This document shows, piece by piece, positions 7,829 through 15,200 of a stretch of DNA of 26,623 nucleotides. The position numbers and the translations under genes are program-made. Below the pieces are notes generated by a model. The model searched no databases and was not told the DNA's origin. It saw only the letters and a program-made list of their open reading frames with translations. The DNA is from a virus. Numbering within the stretch: position 1 is the stretch's first letter; each line of letters begins with the position of its first letter. The DNA is taken from the IMG/VR virus record IMGVR_UViG_3300017987_000318, positions 1 to 26,623 of that record; one strand, given 5' to 3'.

Positions 7829-7858
7829 TTGACAAAACCTACGCAAATTTTGCATCAT
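7829..7858 (+). promoter_or_regulatory. Sigma70-like promoter upstream of scaffold/capsid operon
   Basis: TTGACA at 7829-7834 is a perfect -35 box within TCTTGACAAA, shared with the promoter at 4709. The best -10 is CATCAT at 7853-7858, a four-of-six match at 18-base spacing. It would drive the scaffold, decoration and major capsid genes, which are needed in large amounts. The weak -10 lies inside a palindrome, so repression or activation is conceivable. Confidence 0.4.
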
Positions 7859-7869
7859 CCAGATGATGC
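7852..7869 (+). promoter_or_regulatory. Palindrome GCATCATCCAGATGATGC, operator candidate
   Basis: Arms GCATCATC (7852-7859) and GATGATGC (7862-7869) are perfect inverted repeats around CA. The left arm covers the predicted -10 box. The size and symmetry fit a dimeric repressor site, but an RNA hairpin with a two-base loop is sterically poor, so DNA-level binding is favoured. Confidence 0.4.
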
Positions 7870-7881
7870 TGGGTAAGCCTA

Positions 7882-7908
7882 TCGACGCTCCTCAAAAGTA
7901 AGCGTCGA
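7882..7908 (+). promoter_or_regulatory. Leader hairpin
   Basis: TCGACGCT (7882-7889) and AGCGTCGA (7901-7908) form a perfect 8-bp stem with an 11-base loop. There is no T-run after it, so it is unlikely to terminate transcription. It may stabilise the 5' end of the capsid-operon messenger or mark an RNase cut. Confidence 0.45.
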
Positions 7909-7920
7909 CATCGCGCTTCA

Positions 7921-7969
7921 ACCCTACCCTACTTGCCTCACCCGCAAGGGTCTCGCAAGGGTCGCGTTG
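7921..7969 (+). promoter_or_regulatory. Leader able to sequester the scaffold ribosome-binding site
   Basis: ACCCT occurs at 7921-7925 and 7926-7930, and ACCC at 7940-7943. AGGGT occurs at 7947-7951 and 7958-7962. The second AGGGT is part of AAGGG (7957-7961), the likely Shine-Dalgarno site of TTG 7967. Nested pairing 7921-7925/7958-7962 plus 7926-7930/7947-7951 would hide it. The 10-base repeat CGCAAGGGTC (7943-7952 and 7954-7963) offers competing partners. Translational control is inferred. Confidence 0.35.
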
Positions 7970-9427
7970 AGCAATCCAGAACAAGTGATTGCCATGACTA
8001 CGCGGCTTAACAAGCGAGCAAAATACAGACTAGCAGACATTGATGCGCGAGAGGTGTCCCTAGTCCCCAAAGCCGCAAACAAGCAACGATTTCTACTCAT
8101 GAAAATGGAGGATCCAATGTCGGATCTCAACGACACCCAGCAATTTGAGGAAGAGATCCTGAAAGCCGACTTGGAGGAAGCATTGACTACCGAAGTTGAG
8201 AACGAAGACACCATTCTTGAAGGTATGGTGGAGAAAGAGAACCTCTCTAGTCGTGCCTGGAACGCCCTAAAGGGCACCCTCCGACTTTTCAAGGCTTTCG
8301 GAGATGAAATACCCGAAGACGTCATCGAGAAGATTGCACCACAGTCCAAATACGTCTACGAGTATGGTGATGTAAAGATCACCAAGGAAGAAGTTGACGC
8401 GTACCTGGAGGCGACCGAAACTGCGGAATGCAACGTAGATAAGGCGGAAAAACCAACGAAGTCTGAGGGCGGTAGAAATTTCTTTGCCTCCGACTACGCG
8501 TACGTACCGGACCCTCAGAAACCATCAACTTGGAAGCTACGTCTCACCAACACTCCTGGTGGAGCCCCAGATCCCAGAATCGTCGGAGCAGCTGTTGCTG
8601 CACTCGGCAAAGGATTCCGCGGACAAAAAGTCCAGCTTCCTGCGGCTGATCGCGGGAGGGTAAGAGCTAGAGTTCGCGCTGCGTGGTTGAAGGCCAACCC
8701 AGAAAAGTCTCGTGAAGACCTTCCAAACATTCTCAAATCGGACACGGAGGAAAAACCCATGGCTGATGAAAAGACTGCTCTAGAAGAGGAAGTCCAAAAG
8801 GGCGAACTCGAGGAAGAGCAGACACCGAAGTCCGAGGAAGTAGAGAAGGCCAAAGTTTCGAAGCAACCTCCTATGCCCTCTGAAGAGGAAGAAGAGGAGG
8901 AGGAAGAGAAGATGAAGAAGGCGAAGATGAAGAAGGCCGACGAAGCTTCCGAGGAAGTAACCATCTCCAAGGCTGATTACGAGAAGCAGCAAAAGGAAAT
9001 CGCTGCTATTCGTAAGGAGCAAGCGGAGACCAAAGCAGAACTCGAGGCAGAGCGTAAAGCTCGTGCCAACGAGAAGGCGATCGCCAAGGCCGCAGAGGAC
9101 TATCCGAATCTTCCTGTGAAGTCGGATGAACTCGGTCCTATGGTCCAGGCGGTTCATGAAGCTCTCACGAAGGAGCAAGCGGAGACCTTTGAGCGGATCT
9201 TGAAGGCTGCTGACGAAGCCATTGCGGCAACGAAGGCTTTCGAGGACGCGAAGGGCGGATCGTTCCAACTTTCTGAAGCTGGATCTGCATACGCTCGTAT
9301 CAAGGAGATCGCGAAGTCCATCGTCGAGAAGAGTGAAAACGGCATGACGGAAGCGCAAGCGTTCGTCAGAGCTACCGAAGAGAATCCGCGACTCTATGAC
9401 GAGTACCTAGCGGAAACCAGGGGGTAA
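7967..9427 (+). CDS. Scaffold-like capsid assembly protein with protease-tail segment
   Basis: The N-terminus (residues 21-45) reads RLADIDAREVSLVPKAANK and RFLLMK, the segment that normally ends prohead proteases. Residues 168-256 form a compact domain (FFASDYAYVPDPQKPSTWKL, later VGAAVAALGKGF and VRARVRAAWLK) met in protease-linked phage proteins. Residues 262-390 are glutamate/lysine-rich coiled coil, including a run of nine glutamates, typical of scaffolds that fill the prohead and are later degraded. TTG 7967 follows AAGGG at 7957-7961; ATG 7994 lacks a site. An internal ATG at 8117 has a perfect GGAGG at 8107-8111, so a shorter scaffold lacking the EVSLV segment is probably also made, recalling nested lambda C/Nu3. 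Placement before the capsid gene supports the role. Confidence 0.75.
   Translation: MSNPEQVIAMTTRLNKRAKYRLADIDAREVSLVPKAANKQRFLLMKMEDPMSDLNDTQQFEEEILKADLEEALTTEVENEDTILEGMVEKENLSSRAWNALKGTLRLFKAFGDEIPEDVIEKIAPQSKYVYEYGDVKITKEEVDAYLEATETAECNVDKAEKPTKSEGGRNFFASDYAYVPDPQKPSTWKLRLTNTPGGAPDPRIVGAAVAALGKGFRGQKVQLPAADRGRVRARVRAAWLKANPEKSREDLPNILKSDTEEKPMADEKTALEEEVQKGELEEEQTPKSEEVEKAKVSKQPPMPSEEEEEEEEEKMKKAKMKKADEASEEVTISKADYEKQQKEIAAIRKEQAETKAELEAERKARANEKAIAKAAEDYPNLPVKSDELGPMVQAVHEALTKEQAETFERILKAADEAIAATKAFEDAKGGSFQLSEAGSAYARIKEIAKSIVEKSENGMTEAQAFVRATEENPRLYDEYLAETRG
8107..8111 (+). promoter_or_regulatory. Internal ribosome-binding site GGAGG for nested scaffold start
   Basis: GGAGG lies five bases before ATG 8117 in the reading frame of the scaffold gene. 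It is stronger than the site at the upstream TTG start and would give a product beginning MSDLNDTQQ. Confidence 0.55.
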
Positions 9428-9433
9428 CTAAAC

Positions 9434-9829
9434 ATGGCTACCGAACTTCATGGTTTCAAGATCACTAGGGTTGCTGGAGAGGATCTTTCGGACAACCAGT
9501 ATCGCTTCGTGAAAATCGACCCTGCCAACCCCAATGAGGTCATCAAGGTGACCGCAAATACGGATGAGCCTGTTGGAGTCCAGCAAGGTGATCCCGAGGA
9601 AGGGGAAGAGGTTGAGATCGTTGTATACGGTATCACCAAGCTTGTCGCCGACAGTGGTATCAGCTACGGCGACGAACTCGGAACCTCTGCAGATGGTGAG
9701 GGAGACACGATTGTTTCTGGTATGGACGTGACGCAGTTCAAGCTTGGAAAAGCTATGGAAGATGCGTCCGGTGCTGGAACGATCTTCTCGGCGTTGATCG
9801 ATTGCGCAGCGCCTTCCAGGGCTGCATAA
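9434..9829 (+). CDS. Capsid decoration-like protein
   Basis: The 131-residue product is predicted all-beta and acidic. The pattern VGVQQGDPEEGEEVEIVVYGITKLVADSGISYGDEL near residues 47-82, with repeated glycine turns and a late GKAMEDASGAGTIFSALI, is that of DUF2190-type capsid cement or decoration proteins that stabilise the expanded head. It lies between the scaffold and the major capsid gene, the usual place for a decoration protein. Only a weak purine site (GGGGGTAA) precedes the ATG at six bases from the previous stop. The family name is inferred from pattern and position. Confidence 0.7.
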   Translation: MATELHGFKITRVAGEDLSDNQYRFVKIDPANPNEVIKVTANTDEPVGVQQGDPEEGEEVEIVVYGITKLVADSGISYGDELGTSADGEGDTIVSGMDVTQFKLGKAMEDASGAGTIFSALIDCAAPSRAA

Positions 9830-9842
9830 GGAGGATTGACCA

Positions 9843-10793
9843 ATGCCACAACCTACACTCAATCAAGTTCACGTAGACGCGATCCTCACCCAGGTCTCCG
9901 TTGCGTACATCCAGGAACAGGATGCCTTTTGTGCTACGAAGGTATTTCCGATCATTCCTGTAGACAAGAAGAGCGACCTCTACTATGTCTATGACAAGAA
10001 TGATTGGTTCCGCGATGAGGCGAAACGGCGAGCACCGGCTACCGAGTCGGAGGGGTCTGGATATAACGTCGGAACCGACAACTACAACTGCGACGTCTGG
10101 GCCATCCACAAGGATGTGGACAACCAGACTGCGTCCAATACGGACGTACCTCTCAATCCGTTCCGTGATGCCACTCGGTTCGTGACGCAGAAGATGCTTC
10201 TCCGTCAAGAGAATCAGTGGGCGGCTGACTTCTTCACTATCGGTGTTTGGGATAGCGATATCACTCTCACCGATTCCTGGGACGACTATGCGTCCTCCGA
10301 TCCTATCGACGATGTCGAAGAAGGAAAGGAGACCATTCTTGGTACGACCGGCCACAAGCCTAACACGCTTGTTATGGGCTACCAGGTGTTCCGGAAGCTG
10401 AAGAACCATCCGGACATCATCGACCGGATCAAGTACACGCAGTTCCGTGTCGTTGCTGAAGATCTTCTCGCCACCCTGTTTGGTGTAGAGCGGATCATGG
10501 TGTGTCGTGCAATTCAGGCGACCAATGCTGAGGGTGAGGCCGAAGCTTACGATTTCATCCAAGGAAAGCAGGCGTTGCTCATGTACGTTGCCAGCGCACC
10601 TGGGCTCTATGAGCCTTCCGCTGGATACACCTTCGCTTGGCGTGGAGTCAGCCAAGGTCTCGGAGAAGCCATCGGAATCACTCGTATCCCAATGCGCCTC
10701 AAGAAGGCGGAGCGGGTCGAGGCCGAGAAGGCGTGGGACAACAAGGTTGTCGCGCCTGACATGGGCTACTTCTGGACTAACGCTGTTTCCTAA
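9843..10793 (+). CDS. Major capsid protein
   Basis: The 316-residue protein is the likely HK97-fold shell subunit. Recognisable segments are VSVAYIQEQDAFCATKVFP near residues 18-36, FRDEAKRRAPATESEG near 56-71, and CDVWAIHKDVDNQ near 83-95, followed by a helical spine region and a C-terminal beta domain ending in DMGYFWTNAVS. The N-terminus is short, so a large cleaved delta domain is not evident; the separate scaffold may replace it. AAGGAGG at 9829-9835 is the best ribosome-binding site in the window, as expected for the most abundant protein. Two strong hairpins follow its stop codon. Confidence 0.88.
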   Translation: MPQPTLNQVHVDAILTQVSVAYIQEQDAFCATKVFPIIPVDKKSDLYYVYDKNDWFRDEAKRRAPATESEGSGYNVGTDNYNCDVWAIHKDVDNQTASNTDVPLNPFRDATRFVTQKMLLRQENQWAADFFTIGVWDSDITLTDSWDDYASSDPIDDVEEGKETILGTTGHKPNTLVMGYQVFRKLKNHPDIIDRIKYTQFRVVAEDLLATLFGVERIMVCRAIQATNAEGEAEAYDFIQGKQALLMYVASAPGLYEPSAGYTFAWRGVSQGLGEAIGITRIPMRLKKAERVEAEKAWDNKVVAPDMGYFWTNAVS

Positions 10794-10801
10794 AGCAGCG
10801 T
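10780..10801 (+). promoter_or_regulatory. Hairpin spanning the capsid stop codon
   Basis: ACGCTGTTT (10780-10788) pairs with AAGCAGCGT (10793-10801), with one U-G pair, around a CCTA loop. The TAA stop lies in the loop and descending arm. It is followed directly by a second hairpin at 10811. No T-run is present, so RNA stability or processing is more likely than simple termination. Confidence 0.5.
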
Positions 10802-10810
10802 AACCGTTAA

Positions 10811-10849
10811 CTGAGTTGGTGGGCCCTACGGGGTCCACCAGCAACTCAG
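10811..10849 (+). terminator. Strong hairpin with UACG tetraloop after capsid gene
   Basis: CTGAGTTG and GTGGGCCC (10811-10826) pair with GGGTCCAC (10831-10838) and CAACTCAG (10842-10849), interrupted by a CAG bulge. The loop is C(UACG)G, a member of the very stable UNCG class. There is no T-run downstream, so it may be a Rho-assisted terminator, a partial attenuator, or a 3' stabiliser that keeps capsid messenger abundant relative to downstream genes. Confidence 0.55.
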
Positions 10850-10864
10850 AGAAAGGAATCTGAG

Positions 10865-11191
10865 ATGTTGCACCAAGTTCTGAAGAAGTTTAAGGCAGAA
10901 GGACGCATGCTCGAAAGAGGGGAGATAGTTGAGACGTCTCACTGGAAGAATGAGCGCCTCCTCTTGGAGCACCGATTCATCGGTAAGCCTTCTGCGCCCG
11001 AGAAGGACAAGGAGCAAGTGAAGTCCGGTAACCGCATCGTGAAGAACGAGCGTGAACCGCTACCTACTTCTCGGGAAGTTTCTAAGCTGTCGGTGTCACC
11101 GAAACCTCCTGTTCTCTCCGAGAGACCTGGAGGGAAGGATGTAGGGGATGTCCCTGCAGTCGGAAGGGTGCCGGTGGCTAAAAAGGGGTAA
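10865..11191 (+). CDS. Hypothetical small head protein, 108 aa
   Basis: The first 45 residues form a compact domain (FKAEGRMLERGEIVETSHWK, then NERLLLEHRFIGKP) that resembles small proteins found after capsid genes in other phages, where a similar fold begins with a charged helix and a GEIVD-like strand. The remaining 60 residues are proline-, lysine- and glutamate-rich and probably disordered. AAAGGA precedes the ATG, just after the post-capsid hairpin. The exact role is unknown; a minor head or head-completion protein is inferred from position. Confidence 0.6.
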   Translation: MLHQVLKKFKAEGRMLERGEIVETSHWKNERLLLEHRFIGKPSAPEKDKEQVKSGNRIVKNEREPLPTSREVSKLSVSPKPPVLSERPGGKDVGDVPAVGRVPVAKKG

Positions 11192-11197
11192 TGTGAA

Positions 11198-11656
11198 ATG
11201 GGAATTCAGCAACTAACTCGAGCAAGAGCACGTGTGATGGATGGGCTTCTTCCGTCTATCAAGAGAATTCGCATCAATGCTGCACCCGATGGTAACATTC
11301 AAAATACAGGATTCACTCTTCCCTCCAAAGCAGTCGTTCTCGATGTCTTCCTGGATGTTCGCGTAGCTGAAGTTGCAGGAGCCGCGAAGACGCTCGACGT
11401 TGGACGCACGAGTGATCCGAATGGGTACATGGCAGCAGTTGATGTTTCAACGACAGGTCTGAAGAAGGCCACACTCGACAATGCTGGGCAGACAAGAGGT
11501 GATCTGCTCGTGGTGGATGAAGACGGAGCAGGTACTCTGGTTCCTGAAGCCGATGTCGATGGTGGTGGAGAGACCATCCAGTACCAGGCCGGATCGCTTG
11601 GCGACTGGGTCCAGTTCCGCGGGGATATCTACATCCTCTACGCGAACCTAGTCTAA
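11198..11656 (+). CDS. Hypothetical beta-rich structural protein, 152 aa
   Basis: The product is predicted almost wholly beta: FTLPSKAVVLDVFLDVRVAE near residues 39-58, then TLDVGRTSDPNGYMAAVDVS near 64-83, and a final ETIQYQAGSLGDWVQFRGDIYILYANLV region. The strand pattern and the GxxGDxV/YILY ending resemble jelly-roll minor capsid or decoration proteins, but no family is certain. AAGGGG at 11183-11188 precedes the ATG well. It lies between the capsid gene and the secreted-protein pair, and similar beta-sandwich patterns occur in the next gene, so the two may be related in fold. Confidence 0.55.
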   Translation: MGIQQLTRARARVMDGLLPSIKRIRINAAPDGNIQNTGFTLPSKAVVLDVFLDVRVAEVAGAAKTLDVGRTSDPNGYMAAVDVSTTGLKKATLDNAGQTRGDLLVVDEDGAGTLVPEADVDGGGETIQYQAGSLGDWVQFRGDIYILYANLV

Positions 11657-11669
11657 AACAATGCTTTCC

Positions 11670-11717
11670 GGGGGAAGGGCGTGAGTGTATGCACCTCTGC
11701 ATAGGGGCTCTTCCCCC
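11670..11717 (+). promoter_or_regulatory. Nested hairpin upstream of the signal-peptide genes
   Basis: An outer stem GGGGGAAG (11670-11677) with CTTCCCCC (11710-11717) encloses an inner perfect stem TATGCA (11688-11693) with TGCATA (11698-11703) around CCTC. No T-run follows. It separates the head genes from the two secreted-type genes and could attenuate transcription or stabilise RNA. Confidence 0.5.
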
Positions 11718-11736
11718 AGAGCCTTGAGGTGTTGAA

Positions 11737-12231
11737 ATGAAGCGTATAGCTTTCGCACTCGCGCTCGTATTGTGTCTGGCAATTCCAGCCGCTACACAAA
11801 CGGGTGGCAAGCGGGCAGATATTTTCGAGAACTACGACCTCGACTCCGTTGCATACGTCTACTGCGATCCTGTTACGTACGCGACCAATCCTCCCGAGGG
11901 CATGGATCAGTGCTCCACCGGAACCGCAGCTGAAGATGGATGGGTTGATGCGCGTACTGAAGACTTCAAAGGGATCGCTATGCATGTCGATGCGATGGCA
12001 CTAGCAGCCGGAACCATCGATATCTCTATTTACGCCAGAGTCAAGGTAGGGACTTCTCCCATTCAACTCGGTTTGACAAACTCCTTCGCAGCTGTCGGCA
12101 CGCACTACGTAGTCATCCCTGAAGCCCTCAGACAGATCCGTGTGGGTATCAGGATCAATGGTGCGGACGATGGCGATGCGGCGGATGAAGACATCTCCAT
12201 CTACTACTACGGTTCGCGGAGACTGAGATAA
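11737..12231 (+). CDS. Signal-peptide-bearing beta-rich protein, 164 aa
   Basis: The N-terminus is a classical Sec signal: MKR, then a hydrophobic core from about residue 4 to 16 (AFALALVLCLAI), then a small-residue region near 18-20 suited to signal peptidase I cleavage. C13 is not in a lipobox because leucine precedes it. The mature part is beta-rich, ends in EDISIYYYGSRR, and has exactly two cysteines (C43, C59) that could form a disulphide outside the cytoplasm. GAGGTG precedes the ATG. The stop overlaps the next start in TAATG. Position within the head cluster makes a secreted protein surprising; function unknown. Confidence 0.75.
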   Translation: MKRIAFALALVLCLAIPAATQTGGKRADIFENYDLDSVAYVYCDPVTYATNPPEGMDQCSTGTAAEDGWVDARTEDFKGIAMHVDAMALAAGTIDISIYARVKVGTSPIQLGLTNSFAAVGTHYVVIPEALRQIRVGIRINGADDGDAADEDISIYYYGSRRLR

Positions 12232-15200
12232 TGAAACGCACATTCCTATTCTTTGTCGTGTTCTTGGCTATCGCCGGGATGGCATCTGCACAGAGTAGCA
12301 GACAAGGCGGAGGTCTGTCGTCTAAGGCGATTATGGCACTCGAGAACTGCTTTGACGCCTACGACAACTTCGTCTGTGGTGGTGGTGGTGGGCCTATCCC
12401 TGCTGATAATGTGACCGGTACTGGTGTGTCTCCGTATCTTGTTCGTTGGAGTGGTGCTCATACTCAGGACTCGAGCGCGCTTCAAGACACGCTCACCAAT
12501 CTGATCATTCCTTATGACTATCAGGTTGATTTTGGTACCGGTGCCAACATTACTACGCTTATCCACCGCACGTTCGGTGGTGCTGCAGATCGTTTCGAGA
12601 TCGATGCACAAAACAACAACGCCGGTATTGCGATGTTCGTTGGTGGTCCTTGGAGTGTCATCTACGATTATGGTGGAGCCAACAAGCCATACATCAATAT
12701 GAATGCTCTTGTGCTAGCCGGTACGTCTGGCCCTCAGTTCAATATTATCGGTCAGGGTACTGAAAGTGCGATGGACAGTGCAGATGATCGACGGTACCAC
12801 CTTAACATTGAACCCGCTTCCGGAGCACATACTGCAGGAATCAAATATGGTGCGTTTTGGGGATCTATCACTCCATCTGCCGCAACTGAGATCCACACAC
12901 AGCTTGGTAGCGGATGGGATCACGATTGGAACAAGGGTGATGCAGCTGGAGCGAACAATACGTACCTGGATTTTGCTGCTCCGTCTGGGAACAATACTGT
13001 AACGATCCCTGCGGCCACTGGTACGATTATGCTCTCTGCTGGTGGAACCACAAACTACATGACCAAGTTCACAGGAGCAACTACAATCGGTGACTCTATG
13101 ATCACCGATGATGGTGTAAATGGTGTACGGTTCCCTAACGACTACAAGCTATTGTTTTCTAGTTGGCCAGGAGGCGGAGGGATCTACGAAGTCTATTTCG
13201 ATTCCGGGACTGGAACGGTTCATAGACGGCACCGCCTCGATGTGATTGACACGTTGATTAACAACGGCTCCTACCAAGAATGGACGGTTGGTGCGGCAGG
13301 ATTGAATTCTGGTGATTACAATGTCAGGTATAGAAGCAATGTACCTGCACCAGGGATTCCAGATACTGGCTGGTTTATGTACGACGCCTACGCCCGCGAT
13401 ATGAACGGGACCACACGAACACTTGTGGACTTTTTCAGACTTTCGCCTACGTTTACAGCAAATACAGGAACGGGCAACGTTGCGAATGGCTTCAAGTTCT
13501 CGAACATCACACCAGGAGCCAACGCGACCCACAACGCGATCAACTTCGGGACTGGTTGGGACAATGAGATTCGCTACGAGACTGCGACGTTCACGACTGA
13601 TATTGGATTCAATACTCCTACCGCCAATCGGACTATCGCTGTACCTGACGTGTCTGGGACGTTTGGAGTTGTGACGTCGACAGCAACTAGACATGTGTAC
13701 CAGGGAAGCACAACCGGCGAGCTAGTTGACTCCGAGATTGCAGAGGCGGCAGTGCCAGCAGCGGCATCAGGAGGGGATGTACTTTCCATCGCACCAACGC
13801 TTAATGACCCTGGTGCGGGGAATACAATCAACCTCTTCAATTTCAATCCGGACATTACGGCATTGTCTAGTGGAAAGACCAACTACATCAACATGAACTT
13901 TGGTGATGCGGACGATTCCTCCGAGGTTGTCTACGGTATAAACTTTCATCAGACCTCCAACGATATCGGAGAGATCCGCCACATCCATGCTGATGCCCCA
14001 TACGGTATGAGACTTGGGGCTGATGTAAGTTTCAATTTCGTGATAGATGATGATGCAACCGCCGATGAGTGGTGGTTCCAGTTGTTCACACCAGCTGCCA
14101 ACGGTAGCTATATGGGTGCTGGGAACATAACAACTATCGCGATGGCTCCAGGTGATGTGCAAAAGCTATTCAATATGCAAGTGGCTCAGGGGGCGCACAC
14201 TGGCGGAGAATGGACCTGGCTCTATCTCGATTCGTTCACCGCACCAAATGCAAATGCCGACGAGTGGGGTATCTACTTCGGGCGTTACATGGATGCAGGT
14301 CTAGCATTTGAGGGGAGCGTCGGCGATGCGTGGGAGACTACAGTTCATGTCGTCAATCCTACTGCTGACAGAACAATCCTTTTTCCAAACGCTAGCGGTA
14401 CAGTCGTACTTGAATCCGGCTTGACAGCAAACAAGATCCCTTATTGGGATGGAACAAAGCTGGTGGACTCCAACATCTGGGACTGGGGAACTGATATCGA
14501 GTACGGGACCACAGGAGGCGGGCTTGTTCATTGGTTCTACCTAGATAGTTACCCAACCGGCATCTTTAAGATACTGGAAGAGAACAACCAGGAGCGGTTT
14601 CGTGTGCATGCCACATTTGGAGCGGCTGGAACTAGCTCCAATGACATAGTTCACCTAGGCAATCCTGCAGTGATGGATGGTAACGATGTCAAGAATATGT
14701 ATTCCTCCAGTATCACAAACGCCGCACACACAGGAGCCAATAACTGGTTGAATGCTTTTCGTGTACAACTCTCTGCTAACAGTGCCAATGCGACGGAATC
14801 GTTGCTGTCGATGAGGAATACGTTCGATCACCTGCTGGAGGTCAATACGGACGCGACTTCCGGTCAGGGAAACCAGTTCTTCATTGACGTGCCGTCCCCA
14901 TCGGGCACAAACACTGTTACCTTTCCAGACGCAACAGGGACGGTTGCGCTGGTTAGCGCAGGATCCGGAACTACAAACGTCATCCCAAGGTTTGCTTCAC
15001 CGAATATCGTAGACGGATCTATGAGTGATAACGGGGCTGGAACCATCACTAGAGCAGGTACGCTTCAGTTCGCCGTGAACGGTGGAAACCTATTGCTCAC
15101 TGCGAACGGAGCCGGAGACGACATTGTCGCAACATCCGATAACGGTTACTTCCAGTTCGCAAGTGCGCGCAGATTCAACATCTCGACACATCAATTGAAC

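Larger units (their letters stand above)
7814..7966 (+). other. Non-coding structured leader between protease and scaffold genes
   Basis: No gene is seen in these 153 bases. They contain a promoter-like -35 box (7829-7834), a palindrome over the likely -10 region (7852-7869), an 8-bp hairpin (7882-7908) and a set of ACCCT/AGGGT complements (7921-7962) that can hide the ribosome-binding site of the next ORF. The protease and scaffold ORFs are in the same frame, separated by TGA at 7811 and TAA at 7874. Confidence 0.7.

Noticed and set aside
7943-7963. CRISPR-like or att-like direct repeat CGCAAGGGTC
   Set aside because: Only two copies separated by one base. There are no spacers and no integrase nearby. 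It is treated as part of the leader structure.
7814-7966. Self-splicing intron between protease and scaffold genes
   Set aside because: At about 150 bases it is too short for a normal group I or II intron and shows no conserved core elements. A regulatory gap explains it better.
9753-10844. Long minus-strand open frame (363 codons) opposite the major capsid gene
   Set aside because: It is antisense to a clearly coding gene, has no recognisable domain and no ribosome-binding site. Long antisense frames arise from the codon bias of the sense gene.
11737-11800. Lipoprotein signal at C13
   Set aside because: The residues before C13 are L-V-L, which does not satisfy the lipobox (small residue at -1). 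A signal peptidase I site near residues 18-20 is preferred.
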